NCBI RefSeq assembly: GCF_945859705.1
Contig: NC_079134.1
Span: forward strand, 40,624,576 to 40,688,575
Length of the DNA: 64,000 nt
Direction: 5' to 3'
From: Episyrphus balteatus
Taxonomy: Eukaryota; Arthropoda; Insecta; Diptera; Syrphidae
Part shown: piece by piece, positions 1-11,820 of the stretch
Layout: each line of letters begins with the position of its first letter
Numbering within the stretch: the stretch's first letter is position 1
Translations under genes and position numbers: made by a program
The notes under the pieces: generated by a model
Told to the model about the DNA's origin: nothing
What the model saw: the letters and a program-made list of their open reading frames with translations, nothing else
The model's database searches: none

Positions 1-20
1 ATAATAAAATTATTTTTCAG

Positions 21-68
21 ATCTCTTCGGTACCAGATGGTAAAACTGGCTGTGTGAATACAAAATAA
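21..68 (+). CDS. Possible last coding exon of an unidentified host gene
   Basis: A good 3' splice site (pyrimidine-rich tract ending TTATTTTTCAG) stands at 10-20. One of the three frames after it reads ISSVPDGKTGCVNTK and stops with TAA at 66-68. The other two frames stop after 7 and 11 codons, so the 15-residue frame is not clearly special. AATAAA-type signals overlap at about 125-137, which suits a 3' end. The peptide is too short to identify. The gene, if real, lies to the left of the window. Confidence 0.3.
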   Translation: MSSVPDGKTGCVNTK

Positions 69-1464
69 GAATCCTTTTTTTGATTTCTTTTTTAAATTTA
101 GTCTCATAACGTCCATATTAACCAAATAAATAAATAAAAGTTAGAACACGTATACGCCACAGTGAATTACAACTAGGCCTAGTGTTGCAGAGCTGGCTAT
201 TTATCGCCAAACAGTCTCCTTTAACATTTCACTCGCTGAATGAAATTTTGATTTCCAATTTACCCAAATTTGGCTCCTAAAACTTTGATTTTGGTAATCA
301 AAGGCTTTTTCAAAATTAAAGCATTTTACAAAAAATTGTAATATTAACAGAGGGAACCAAGTTTCCGTTAATGAACACGAAAGACAAAATGTATCAACAA
401 AATAAAACTGATAAATTTAACCCATATTAAAAAAAAAATCATATTTATGTTTATATACCTTAAAAAAAAACCAATAGTCAAAGAAAATTTTCATTTTTTT
501 AGGCCTTCATGATTTTTCTCTTGAGGTTGCGGAGTTTATTTTTTCTAAAAACATTGTGGAATTTATTTAACTAAAAAACCTCATCTTAAATATGTTGTTG
601 ATTTTGAAGTTGTTGATTGATAAAAACACTTGCTTACAAGTGGTATTTTTCTGAAATTAGATTTAATTAAAATTAAAATTGGTGGTATTTTGACGCTCTT
701 TTTATACAAAAGCATCTATGGAGAACGTTTTTTTCGTACCCAAATACCAAAAAACGAGTTTAAAACACAAATTGTGCGTATTTATTTTAAAGTTTTTGGG
801 TTAGTAACTTGAAAATACTCGATTCCTGAGTTCTGACGTCCTCTTCAAATTACATTTCAAAAATATCCAAAAACATCCGACAGAACACGATTGTAAATGC
901 GGTTTTTAAATGATCACCATAGATAAACGTAAGTAAGTGTTCTAGCACACAGGACGAAATCGGCAATTTTAGTTTATTCTCACATAATGGCACTATATTA
1001 ACAGAAATTTTAAACATGAGCAATCTTTTACTTAATTATATATTTTGATTTATCCGAGTGAGTTACTTGATCTGTTTTCTGGACTGACGGACTAATGAGT
1101 TTCATGAAAATTGCTTTTTCTAACTAAATAATAAAAAAAAAAACCTAATTTATTTTATTTATTGTTTTTTACTACAAAATCTTCATCTTCAAACTTTAAT
1201 AAAATATCGATGAGAAAAAAATATTTAATTTCAATTCCAATGAATAAAATTTATCTCTATATAAAGATCTCAATAAATTTCATTTGAATGATTCACCCAT
1301 TCAATGGAAATATTTTATCAAGAAAATTCAAACCTAATTACTTCTTCTTTATATAGACCTTCAATTACTCTCATATTAAAAAACGGTTCAATAGAAAACA
1401 ATGTAAGACAAACAGAGCTTCAAACAAACAATCAACAACAAGAAAAACAAATGTTCAGCCAGCG
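69..1464. other. AT-rich stretch without a recognisable gene
   Basis: Overlapping AATAAA motifs near 125-137 could be the poly(A) signal for the exon at 21-68. The remainder is A/T-rich with poly-A and poly-T runs. Its short open frames, including the Asn/Gln-rich one that crosses into the next element at 1304-1597, show no family motif. Confidence 0.5.
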
Positions 1465-2812
1465 CACAGTGTGGCCAATGGTAACAAAAGCTGGCAAAAA
1501 TAGCTATTTTCAAATTGTACCGAACTGCCAAATACAAATTTACTTTAATAAAGGGATTAATAAGCTACACAAAACCGGTTTTTATTCCACGGTTTAAGTC
1601 TAACGCGGTGAGTAACTACACTTTAAAATGTCGCCATTGACGAAATTATTCGTTATTTACCTTTTTCTAGCTCCCGTCTGTGTTTCAAGTTTTAAGTGCT
1701 ATTTCGTTAAATCAAAAGATAAAAATTTGAAATAAATATGGAATTACAAGCAAAAGGGAAGCTTTCGATTCTCATTCCTCTTTTGAATTATGAGTGTCTA
1801 GTTTGTTTGAAAAAATTATTCGAATTCGGTGTCTTTAAAATCATTCGTTTTTTGTGTGCGTCATACAAACTCGTTAAGAAAAAGTTCACAAAGGTGTGAA
1901 GAGGCGCTTTGTTTTTGGTGTCCCTTTATTGTTGAGAGTGTAGTCTTTCTGTGTCAATTAAAAAAGTGGTGCCCATGTTTGCCCCTTTTTGAGTAAACAC
2001 TATGTGAAGTTATCTAAAAATAACGATTTTTTTGTATATATTTCTCAGATTCCGGAAGTACTGACAATACAGTTCAACAGAATTTTACTTTTCTGAAGGT
2101 GTTAGAAATTCTGAACTCGTATCCATTGTCAGAATTATTCTATTAGCCAAAACTGAAAGTGTGTACTAAAAATTTAAGGAAATAGTGTTGATCTACACAA
2201 TGGAGACGCAGGCGCAGCTTGAGATATCTCATACATTAAAAAAGATCGGAAAATTTGAAACGGTTCTCTGAAGAAGATGACCGCGTCAAACTATGCTTAA
2301 AGAAATTACCACACTTTTTTACCATAACCTCATAAACATTCAAAATAACGTGTTTTTTTGCATTGTATAACGGTAATATTCCAAAAAACGGAAGCTAATA
2401 GAATATTTCTTTCGTGGATTCGAGTTCAGCATCCCTAAATCTTTCAGAAAAGTATGTCGGACAAAAAAAGTTGAATTTTGTTGACCAGTGTATTTTTTCA
2501 TTAAGAAGATTTTGTTATGACTAAACCGTTGAGTCAGGTCTAAAATCTATTTTTAAGAATAATCTTATTTAAAAAAAAAAACAGTAAAATCTAAGTATTG
2601 AACAAATAAATAACAATTTTCTTTCTCAAACAACTTCAAAGTTAAAGGTAACAGATACTTATGTCCTTATAATGTGCGTTTTTGATAATTTTTCATAGAA
2701 TCACAAAAGTTGTCTCAGTTTTGTGCTTTAATATAGTATTTTTACCCATAACAAACTTAGAAACGAAGAAAAATAATTTTTGCCAACTTTTCCTACCATC
2801 GGCCACACTGTG
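1465..2812. mobile_element. Non-autonomous Transib-like DNA transposon
   Basis: The two ends are inverted copies. The left end starts CACAGTGTGGCCAATGGTA; the right end, read in reverse, starts CACAGTGTGGCCGATGGTA. The similarity runs about 38 bp with few mismatches. CAGCG stands directly outside both ends (1460-1464 and 2813-2817), a 5-bp target duplication. Transib elements, relatives of the RAG1 recombinase, are known to have termini beginning CACWRTG and GC-rich 5-bp duplications, so this fits. The 1.35-kb interior has no transposase reading frame, only short frames such as 23 codons from 2200. I infer a non-autonomous copy. The 5-bp duplication sits in a GC-repetitive flank (CAGCGCAGCG on the right), which weakens it slightly. 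Confidence 0.65.
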
Positions 2813-2817
2813 CAGCG

Positions 2818-3858
2818 CAGCGTAGGTCTGAAACTCCACTCACACAATTAATGCCACCCATTTCCAAGGCCAAGATTCTACCTCAATTATTTTTTTTTTT
2901 ATTATATCGTTTGCCTTTGCGACTTCCTCAAACCACCAACTACCTATACAAAATGTAAACGCACCCCACGCGCCATTTTCACTCTCGTGTACGATTATTT
3001 GCAATTCAATTCTTGTTTTTGTACAACACACAGATAAATTGAACAATAAATTATTTGCGTGGGAAAAAATGGGATACAATTCTCACGTCAGTTTCAATTT
3101 CAACAATGTTCCCCGTAACATTTGGTTTTGTTTTATTATCATTTTTTTTTTTTTTTATATCAAGTTTGAATTCGATCATCGAAAATTCATGAATCCATAT
3201 AAAATGGTTGACATTGGGAATATCTTTGTATCTATACATTCTAAATATCTATCTTACGGGAAGTGAACGTGACGCACCCTAAAGTCAATTTTTGTAATTT
3301 GATTTTCAACTTTAACCTTGTTTTTTGACACATTTTGACATTGTCATAGTCACTGCATTTAAATAGGGTGTTTTATGGAAAAGTGCTTTGTCATTTTTTC
3401 AGAGTAAATGCCTTCTTTGAAACTCACAAAATCAACCAGTTTTGACAGATAAAGGTGCCTATATTCTATGTGGCCCTAACAGTTGAAGTTAGCCTTATTA
3501 TTCACATGATTTTTTAATGCAATTCCATTCGTATTCGGAGTTATGCTCATCATCATTATTTTGTAATCCATCTTGGTTGCTTAAAGCTTTTTTTTTTTGT
3601 TACTTTGCATGTGAGGCATGAATACTTTGAACTTGCTTCTGTTATTCCATTGGAAACTTTTCCGTCATATATCATACTATTTATTTCGTTCATTCAGTAG
3701 CTTAAGAATATGTTAGTTGTCTTTCGATTTTTGTACTTTTATGATTGACGAGGCCTTACAATGTTTATTTTAGAACATATGAGGTCATAAACATCAGTTT
3801 GAGTGTATTTGTTTATTTTGCAGATGATGATCTATTGCATCATATCAATTTTCTTTTC
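2818..3858. other. AT-rich stretch without a recognisable gene
   Basis: Poly-T runs at about 2888 and 3142. Short frames on both strands around 2840-3266 overlap one another and have low complexity. I see no domain, splice-supported exon or repeat family here. Confidence 0.5.
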
Positions 3859-3866
3859 ATGCACAT

Positions 3867-5171
3867 TAGGGTGGGTCAAAAAAATTGAAATTCGTTTTTT
3901 CGATTTTGTACTCCGAAAAATCGATTGCTAGACACCTCTAAAATATACACACCAAATATGAGCTCTTTATATTAATCATTAATGTGAAGGTCCTCCGCTT
4001 AGCAATTTTCCATTTTTACATAAAGCTTCCACGAAAAAAAAATCATTTTTTTATAAATTGACTTTTTAGCAAATTTTTTTACATATTCTTGTAGAAAATT
4101 GAAGGTTCTACACACTTTTTTCAATAATCTAACCATTTAGTAGATATTTGAGGTCAAAAATCGAGAAAATCTTTAAAAATTCGTTTTTTGTTCTTAATTT
4201 TGTAACAAATTGAAAAATTATAATAATCAAACGCGCATGACATATTCTTGTAGGAAACAGATTGTTCCACAAAAAAGGTCTTATTAACTTTTTTCAGTAA
4301 GCTAACTATTCTAAAGATATTCGAGGTCAAAGTTAAAAAAAATTATAAAAACAATTTTTACTTTAAAAAATTTTCCAATTCACTGCAACTTCATTACTTT
4401 CAAATTAACAAGATGTATTCTTGTAGGGGCTTAAACGTTCTACAAAATTCCTTGGCATCAAATTGATTGCTTTAACCGTTTAGGAGATATTCGTATCCAA
4501 ATCGCAATGCATACGGGTCATAAGAAAACTATTGAAATCAGTGGGCATTGGTTTGGATACCAATATCTTCTAAACGGTTAAAGCAATCAATTTGATGCCA
4601 AGGAATTTTTTGTAGAAGGTTTAAGCCCCTACAGGAATACATCTTGTTAATTTGAAAATAATGAAGTTTCAGTGAATTGGTAAATATTTAAAAGTAAAAA
4701 TTGTTTTTATAATTTTTTTGAAATTTGACCTCGAATATCTTTAGAATGGTTAGCTTAATAAAAAAAGTTTATAAGACCTTTTTTGTGGAACAATCTGTTT
4801 CCTACAAGAATATGTCATGCGCGTTTGATTATTATAATTTTTCAATTTGCTACAAAATTAAGAACAAAAAACGAATTTTTAAAGATTTTCTCGATTTTTG
4901 ACCTCAAATATCTACTAAATGGTTAGATAATTGAAAAAAGTGTATAAAGCCTTTTTTGTAGAGCGTTCAATTTTCTACAAGAATATGTAAAAAAAATTTC
5001 TAAAAAGTCAATTAATAAAAAAATGATTTTTTTTTTTTTCGTAGAAGCTTTATGTAAAAATGGAAAATTGCTAAGCGAAGGACCTTCCCATTAATATAAA
5101 GAGCTCATATTTGGTGTGTATATTCTAGAGGTGTCTAGCAATCGATTTTTCGGAGTACAAAATCCACCCTA
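3867..5171. mobile_element. hAT-type fold-back element (1.3-kb palindrome)
   Basis: Almost the whole segment is an inverted repeat with arms of about 630 bp around a short centre near 4505-4550. Examples are the left arm TCCGAAAAATCGATTGCTAG against the right arm CTAGCAATCGATTTTTCGGA, and the central ACCGTTTAGGAGATATTCG against its counterpart at about 4563. The termini read TAGGGTGG and CCACCCTA. ATGCACAT stands immediately outside both ends (3859-3866 and 5172-5179), a perfect 8-bp target duplication as made by hAT transposases. The right arm lacks about 27 bp just inside its terminus. There is no coding capacity. The duplication makes the transposon call firm; the hAT assignment rests on its length and on the TAGGG start. 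Confidence 0.8.
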
Positions 5172-5179
5172 ATGCACAT

Positions 5180-6110
5180 GCATCTAACTGAGTTTTTCTT
5201 TTCGGTTTATACAGGGTGGTTTGCATAATCAAGGGACCTTATTTTTTGATGAAAAAGTCTTGTTTGATTGATATTGAAGAATCATACGAATGTAACCAAA
5301 GTTTTTCGAAGTGACATCAAAGTTATATAAAAGTTACGATCTAGAGACCTTTGTGCGCTGACATTAATACTTCCGCATTTTCATTCCCCAAAAAATTGAG
5401 TAAAGCTAGACACAGTAAGTTTTAGGTAACTTCTTATTAGTTTTATGGTGAGATCAATAAATTCAAATTAGTTAGCAGTGTCTGAAATAGTTTCAAGCTC
5501 AAGACCATAAGATTTATGTACCTACTTTTATCGGATTGTTATCCAATAGAAAAATCTTTGAACAACCATTTATTCCATTATTTTCCATATTATTTTTGCT
5601 CAACTTACTTGCTTTAGGATTAGGCTAAAACAAACTATACCCGACCCTTATCCATTTAGATTTTCCTCAAAATTGATAACTCTGCTGAGGGGTTTTTGGA
5701 ATAGCTTAATAACAGTACCACATCATTTTCGTAAAAAACACTCCTACGACTTTAAAACGACTATAAAAGTCAAATAGCTGTACAAAATTTTCAACAAAAA
5801 TAAATTGATATCGAATGGGTTTTGTATGTCTTTTTCATATTTGCAGTGATGCTGCCTGTGTAATCAATTTTCATTGAAAACCTTAGAAAATGCATTTTTG
5901 CAAAAACTAGAAATAGAATATTTTTGAATTTCAGGTTTAAGGAGTGTATTAAAAGTAACAATTTTGTTTTTGTTTTTGTGTAACTATAAAGAAATCAAGT
6001 TGTGTACGTTTTTGGAGCTCAAATATGTAGGTACTCTTTCGAACTTATAAGTTATAAACCAAAATTTTGTTCTACTTTGGAAACTTTTTTATCTTTTACA
6101 ATTACAGGGT
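5180..6110. other. AT-rich stretch; isolated ATACAGGGTG repeat end
   Basis: ATACAGGGTGGTTTGCATAA near 5211 resembles the outer end of a DNA transposon, but I find no matching inverted end nearby. The rest has no gene or clear repeat. Confidence 0.35.
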
Positions 6111-6119
6111 AAGTTTTCA

Positions 6120-6610
6120 GAATAATTAATCAATCCACCAGGGTTGTAAAAATATTAATTGAAAAAAAAAAAAGAATTTTAAATTAAAAACACAATATTG
6201 ATGCAAATACAAAAAATTACAATTAAAATAAAATGTTTACTGCAAATGAAACCAATATTGCAATACAAAAATGTTATTGAAATAAAATAAATTTTTCCAT
6301 CAAAAAATTAACTCAATGCAAAATGTGAGCATTTAATATTTTTTGTTTAGAACATATTCGTCGGATTTCTTACAATTCACTTTATTTTGCATTGAGTTTT
6401 TGTAATGCAAAAATTTTGTTTATTTGTAATAATATCTTTTATATGCAATTTTTTTTTTTATTTGCGATATACAATTTTTATAATGCAAAAAAATGATTTT
6501 TTTGTAATTTTTTATTTGTGATGAAATTTGTTTGTAATGCAAAATATTTTTGTTTGCAATAATTTTGTTTCAATTTTGTTTCAAATGCAATAAAAAGAAA
6601 TTGACTCTTA
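6120..6610. repeat. Low-complexity block of AATGCAAA-type repeats
   Basis: The words TGCAAA/TTTGCA and TGTAATGCAAAA recur many times in both orientations. ACTCAATGCAAAATG at about 6311 faces TTTTGCATTGAGT at about 6388, so the segment can fold back on itself. It is probably a decayed inverted-repeat element or simple-sequence expansion. No target duplication was found. Confidence 0.4.
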
Positions 6611-7850
6611 ATGGAAATGATTTTTCCCTTCTAAAAGGTAGATGTAGTCAATAATCGTAAGTATTACATCAGCTGTGAAAAATTGCTTAATATATTTTTT
6701 TTTATTTTCTAGTTTCAATAGAAAGTTAAGACCCTATTTTATAAAGTTAACTGACCTTTAAAAGTATTTTATGTTTAAAAAAAAGTTCTTCTACAACATA
6801 AGGACAAAAACAATTTGGCACAAGTCATTATTTTACGAAAAAGCTAAATAAATCAAATAAACAACAGGCCAAAACAAAAAAATAAAAGCTGTAAGACATA
6901 AAACATAAAACAACCAACCAGTTTGTGTCATTCCCTTGTGGGTCTAGCTATAAATTATTTTTGTTTATTTTCTTACTGTTTTCTTTTTTTTAATACTCAA
7001 CAAAGAATCAATTGACACACTTCTATTATAGTAGCTACTTCGACCCAATTTGTTAAATGTTAAGAAGACGCAAAACGCAATATATATTTTTTTATAACAA
7101 AGAAAGCCACAGGAATAAAACAACACACGCATTAGTTACCTGCTTTAACATACAAATATACATAACTATAAAACAATTTATAATGTATAAACCTATTATA
7201 TCATCCCTGACTCTTATGGCCATGACCAAGTGCATTTCTTCATTAAAAATAATTCACATTTGCATTAATAAATTAATTAAGATACCAAAACAACAATGTT
7301 AGAATAGTAAATTTTATATACTTAGACAAACATATTAACAGTCTTAAACAAATGAAACGGTACATCTCATTTATTATAGAAAAAAAAATTATAATTATTT
7401 TGGAAAAAAATCTAATTTTCACATAAAACGGTCTAATGTTGCGCCTACAAATTTCTTGCAAGTTTTTTAGTTTTCTTCAATATTAAACCCTAAATCAAGA
7501 AGATAAAAGCTTAAAAATTCAAGATTTGATAAATAAATAAAAAAGTGGCGCCCAACGTTTTATTTTAAAACGCTTATAGCCAATTTCATAAAGCCCTGTT
7601 AAATACTTAAATACTTATAAGGCTTTTACATCCTAAAATGACTTTTATCCCATACAAAAAACATCATTTAAAACTTTAAAAGCCTTTTAAATGTTTATGA
7701 AACCGGCCATTATTCTCCTACTCTTCTATTATCCTATTAATATCTTTAAAATATCAAAATCAAAAATAAAACCTTAACTTTCACTACACACTGTTTGCAC
7801 CCTCCTCACCCCTAAAGGAAAATCTAAACCACAAGACAAAAAAAGACATT
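6611..7850. other. AT-rich stretch without a recognisable gene
   Basis: Open frames at 7057-7302 and 7273-7461 (minus) are AT-biased and Ile/Lys/Phe-rich with no motif. Nothing else is recognisable. Confidence 0.45.
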
Positions 7851-7859
7851 CAGTTCAAA

Positions 7860-8410
7860 ACATATATAGAGCGCCGCATTAATTTCTTGTTGAAAATAAA
7901 TCAAGTGAAAACTAAAAGCCGACAACAGTGCGGTGGAGTGGCGGTTGTGTTGTATGTTCGCGTCTATAAGCTCTATAACGTCTCTATAACAAGTCCTCCT
8001 CGTCTAACAAAAGAAAGCTAAATTAATATAACAACAACAACAAGAAAGTAAGGACCATAACAAAAAATAACGATGACGCAAGAACTATTGCGTCTGTGTC
8101 GGTATTTCTAGTTTTTTTTTTGCAAAAAAAATATATACAACAACGAACGCAACGCAGCCATAACATAACAACCACACGACAGCAACCCTTTGGCTTCTCA
8201 AAGTCTCACTGCGTCTTACCTATATGCTTTTTCCTTCATACCCACCCACTGCCCCACTGTCGTCGTCGTTGTGTTCGTCTTCATCGTCGTCGTCGTCAAT
8301 TTAAAGATACCTTACCTACTACTACTCTTTTCAATTCACCCCTGGCAAACAAACACGTTTGTTGTTTTTATATTTTGTTGCGAGCTGCAATTTGTGTTTA
8401 TACTCGTATA
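7860..8410 (+). promoter_or_regulatory. GC-richer segment, possible promoter or untranslated exon
   Basis: After a CATATATAGAG TATA-like motif at about 7860, the base composition rises (GTGCGGTGGAGTGGCGGTTG) and CAACAACAACAAC tracts follow. A CGTCGTCGT/GTCGTCGTCGTC microsatellite lies at about 8262-8300. Such features are common in dipteran 5' untranslated regions. No convincing coding start or splice donor is visible, and the frames at 8096-8465 are explained by the microsatellite and the adjoining transposon. This is inference only. Confidence 0.2.
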
Positions 8411-8545
8411 CACTCCGGTTCTTAAAATAGACCATCTTAATAAAAATTGTCAATTATTTTCCTGAAGCTTCTCCCAGATGGTTTGAAGGAAAGTCGCGAA
8501 AAAGAAAACAATCGGCAACTGTGTCTAATCTAGTGAACTGGAGTG
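8411..8545. mobile_element. Short TA-flanked MITE (Tc1-type), copy 1
   Basis: This 135-bp unit starts CACTCCGGTTC and ends GAACTGGAGTG, with TA directly outside both ends (8409-8410 and 8546-8547). The inner left sequence, TTAAAATAGACCATCTTAAT, aligns with ACTAAATAGATCCAAATTAA in the copy at 61835-62012. A TA duplication with CACTCC ends indicates mobilisation by a Tc1/mariner transposase. Confidence 0.65.
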
Positions 8546-8547
8546 TA

Positions 8548-9500
8548 TAGAAAAATGTAGGGGTTACATCAGCACTCTATAGAGAAGGCGTTCGGGGCAA
8601 AAATTAATTTCCTTGATATAAATTGGAAGAAAATTATAGGTTCTGTTGTTGTTGTTGTTTTTTTTTTTTTAATTAATTCCATTTAATGGTATTAATCATG
8701 AAGGGTAGTATGAAGAAAATTACACCTGAAAGCAATATATGGATAGATCAAGATCAGAGAGAATGGCGCACAAATCAAGTACATACACAAGCACATAGTA
8801 GATTCACACTTCTTATATGAAAGGAGGAAAAATCAATGAAAATTGAGTTATTCAAGAAAATTTTTCGTGTTGGAGTTGCTTCCAAGTTTGTTTCTTGCTT
8901 TTTTGTTGTTTGGTCTTTTCCATTTATGTAGAAAAGTGGGTGATTTTAGTGTTACCAAAATGGTTCAGAAATTAAATGAAATATAATATTTATTGAGGTT
9001 TTTTATATAAATTTATTTTTACTTCCGATAGTGTAGGTAGTTGGTTATGAACTTGTAATAATCGAACTTGAAAGGCAATAGGATACTAAAAAACGAAAAC
9101 ACACCATAAATGGCTAGATCAAATTACAGACCTCGAATGATTTTTTTTTAATTCTTATATAAAATAAAAGACATTTTAATTCTTTTCGTAATTTTCTCAA
9201 GAATTTTTTAAACTTTGAAATTTTTTCATAAGAACTCCAAAGGTTTTTAGAAAATTTCCGTGGCCAAACAATAATTATATGAGTTGTTTTTATAATAAAA
9301 CATTATCATTATGATGCATTATATTTTTGCGGTACCAACAAAGCAATTTTAGGTACAGGCATTTTCCTTATAACAAAAAATTAGGATAAGATCCAAGGTA
9401 AGAGTAAGTTGTGAATTAGTCATAGTGCAATCTGAAATGTTGGACTTGTGATTTTGCTTCCACTTTTGTTTTTTTTATCAAACAAGTAATTTAATTTTAT
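8548..9500. other. AT-rich stretch without a recognisable gene
   Basis: A (GTT)n/poly-T run lies at about 8644-8670. No open frame of interest and no inverted ends were seen. Confidence 0.45.
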
Positions 9501-9504
9501 GTCT

Positions 9505-10620
9505 CAATTTGGACAAACGATTGCAATTGGTTTTATAAGTTTATCTCTAAATTTAAGCGTTTTAGACGATTTTTTATTTTTTCTGACTTCCTATTAAAAA
9601 AAAAATAATAGAAAAACGGTGGACAAACGAATAAGACCAGTTTGGTTCCACAATTTTTGAGTCATATTTCTCGGAGCTGCTGCATTCAAAAAAATTTTGA
9701 AAATTTAATGCTTTTATGGAACTTTTGGAAAAAAATAATTTTTAAGGATTTTATGGGACTTCCAATTTTTAGTACAAAATTTGTACGAAGGGTGGACAAA
9801 CGATGATTTTTTGTTTGTAACCATTTCTCCATTCCAGGTGGACAAACGATTGCCCATTGAATTTTTGGGGATTTGAAATTTTCAGTGGATACACTGTGGT
9901 GTATGCGTAACTTTTGTTGCGATATTTCAGTACACAAAATTTGTTTTTTTAAATATCTTCTAAACGTAGGGTGGACAAACGACGATTTTTGGCATATACG
10001 TAAAGAACGAGGTGGAAAAATGACCTTTTGAAACGATCAATTTTTGGGGATTTTATGGGACTTTGTAATTTTCAGTAGGTACACTGTGGTGTATGTGTAT
10101 TTTTTTTTTTTTTTGGGAATTTTGAAAATTTTTTTTTTGAATAGCTCCTAAACTTAGGGTGGACTGTTTGAATTTTTGAAAAAAAAAAAAATATTTTTTG
10201 AGGATTTAAGAAAAAATGACGTTTTGTATTAGTGGACTAACGGTTATTTTTTTATACGTAAAGAACTCGAGAAGGACAAACGACAGCAGTTTGAATTTTT
10301 GAAAAAAAAAAAAAAAAATGATTTTTGCGGATTTCAGGGGAATTTCAATATTTCAGTGCAAATTTTGTTTATTGAATTACTCCTAAACGAAGGGTGGAAA
10401 AAGGATATTTGGTATGTATATAGAACTCGATGTGGACAAACGATTGCAGTTGGTTTTAAACGTCTATCTCAAAAGCGTTTGAGATTTTTCAGTTTGCAGA
10501 CTTACCATAAAAAAAGAATTTGCTCAAAAATTTTTTTTGAAAGGTGGAAAAACGAAAATTTTGAGAGCCCAAACATGGACAAACGAATTAGACAAGTTCG
10601 GTTCAAATTTCTTTCTTCCG
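9505..10620 (+). repeat. Satellite-like block built on GGACAAACGA
   Basis: The decamer GGACAAACGA occurs eight times in the same orientation, at 9511, 9621, 9793, 9840, 9972, 10274, 10433 and 10577, with several decayed relatives (for example GGTGGAAAAACGA). Longer blocks are also repeated: the stretch from about 9505 to 9660 matches 10427 to 10615, and TACACTGTGGTGTATG occurs at about 9890 and 10080. The layout is that of an old complex satellite or the tandem core of a larger element. The frame at 10299-10640 is a by-product. Confidence 0.7.
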
Positions 10621-11200
10621 ATTTAAATGTCCCTCACTAATAATAATAATTTTATTCATTCAAACTAAGTTTACTAGGCTCTTTAAATTTGTTCCATCGT
10701 AAGTCAAATTTTTTTTACAGATTTTCTGTAAATCTTTACATAATAAGAACTTTTAATAAGAACTTTGCTCCATAACCGGTATCAAAGTAGTTTCTTAGAT
10801 AGGTAGGTAAACATATTAGCAGCTTATTTAGGTATTTGAAGCTAAGATAGGTAAAAATCGGTCATTAAGTCAAAACGATTTTTTTTGCTGAAAATAGTTT
10901 TTCAAAGGTAAATGCGTATCCTGGTTAAAAACCAGTTAAGTTAATACATTCCTTCCCCTTCAAATTATACCGGTCATTCCAAAAATAAGTAGTCAAGGGA
11001 CTTAAAAGGTTTTTGCACGCACTTTTTATTACAGGTGTAGTTATATCTGGTTGAGTTTAAAATTTCTATTGTCCTGCTTGTGTCAACAATATTCAAGTTT
11101 AATAATATTTGCCATAAATATAGAAGAATTATAAAAATAGACTAGATTTTATTTGTTGGGATGAGAGAAATAATGTTGGTGTTGGTGACCTAACACAAAT
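10621..11200. other. AT-rich stretch without a recognisable gene
   Basis: No open frame with a motif and no paired repeat ends were found. Confidence 0.45.
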
Positions 11201-11449
11201 GAAGGGTCCAGGGGAAAAACGACACATGTCCACTTTTTTTCAAAAATAAACTAATGATGAGGTCTTGTAGTATTTATTGAGCACTATCTGATGGCATCCT
11301 TACTTTTATAAAACAAATTTAAGCCTTGCTGGAAAAATAAATAAATTGTGTGCTTTAAGTACTTAGTTGTATGGAGAACAAAATTTTAAAATGCGTCTTT
11401 CTCGAAATGAGTTGGAATAGACTTGTGCTATTAATCCCCTGGACCCTTC
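11201..11449. mobile_element. 249-bp inverted-repeat element (MITE-like)
   Basis: GAAGGGTCCAGGGGA at 11201 is mirrored by TCCCCTGGACCCTTC ending at 11449. The next bases inward are also similar (AAAAACGACACATGTCC against TTAATAGCACAAGTC in reverse). CAAAT precedes the left end and follows CCCTT on the right, so a duplication of about 5 bp is possible, though its exact edges overlap the terminal repeat. There is no coding capacity. Confidence 0.55.
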
Positions 11450-11820
11450 AAATAAGAATGATAGAGAATATAATTATGGACCTCAAAAAAAAAAAAAAAA
11501 TTAAACATGCAAAATAAATTATTCTTGTTTTCGTGCCCCAAAACGTTTTTCGGATTTTGTTCCTTTATATTTATAATAAACTGTGAAAGTTAGTTTACAT
11601 ATTACTTCAAATACAAAATTAGTTAATCATATGAAAGTCCTTCAAGATTCGTTTGCTTCAGCATGAAAGTTTTTATTGGTTCCTGAAAAATTCAAAATGT
11701 TGGTTTTTGAAATGACCATTCCATTCTTTGATCTCTAGTATCTACTGCTAAAAACCTACTTTTGATTTCATTCAACTCTTTTTCTTCTATAGAAATAATG
11801 TCTTTAAATTCATTCAGAAG
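11450..11820. other. Spacer without a recognisable gene
   Basis: AT-rich, with a 17-base A run at about 11487. Nothing else seen. Confidence 0.45.

Noticed and set aside
8096..8465. Two overlapping frames with valine or arginine runs
   Set aside because: The runs are translations of a (CGT)n microsatellite and the frames continue into the MITE at 8411.
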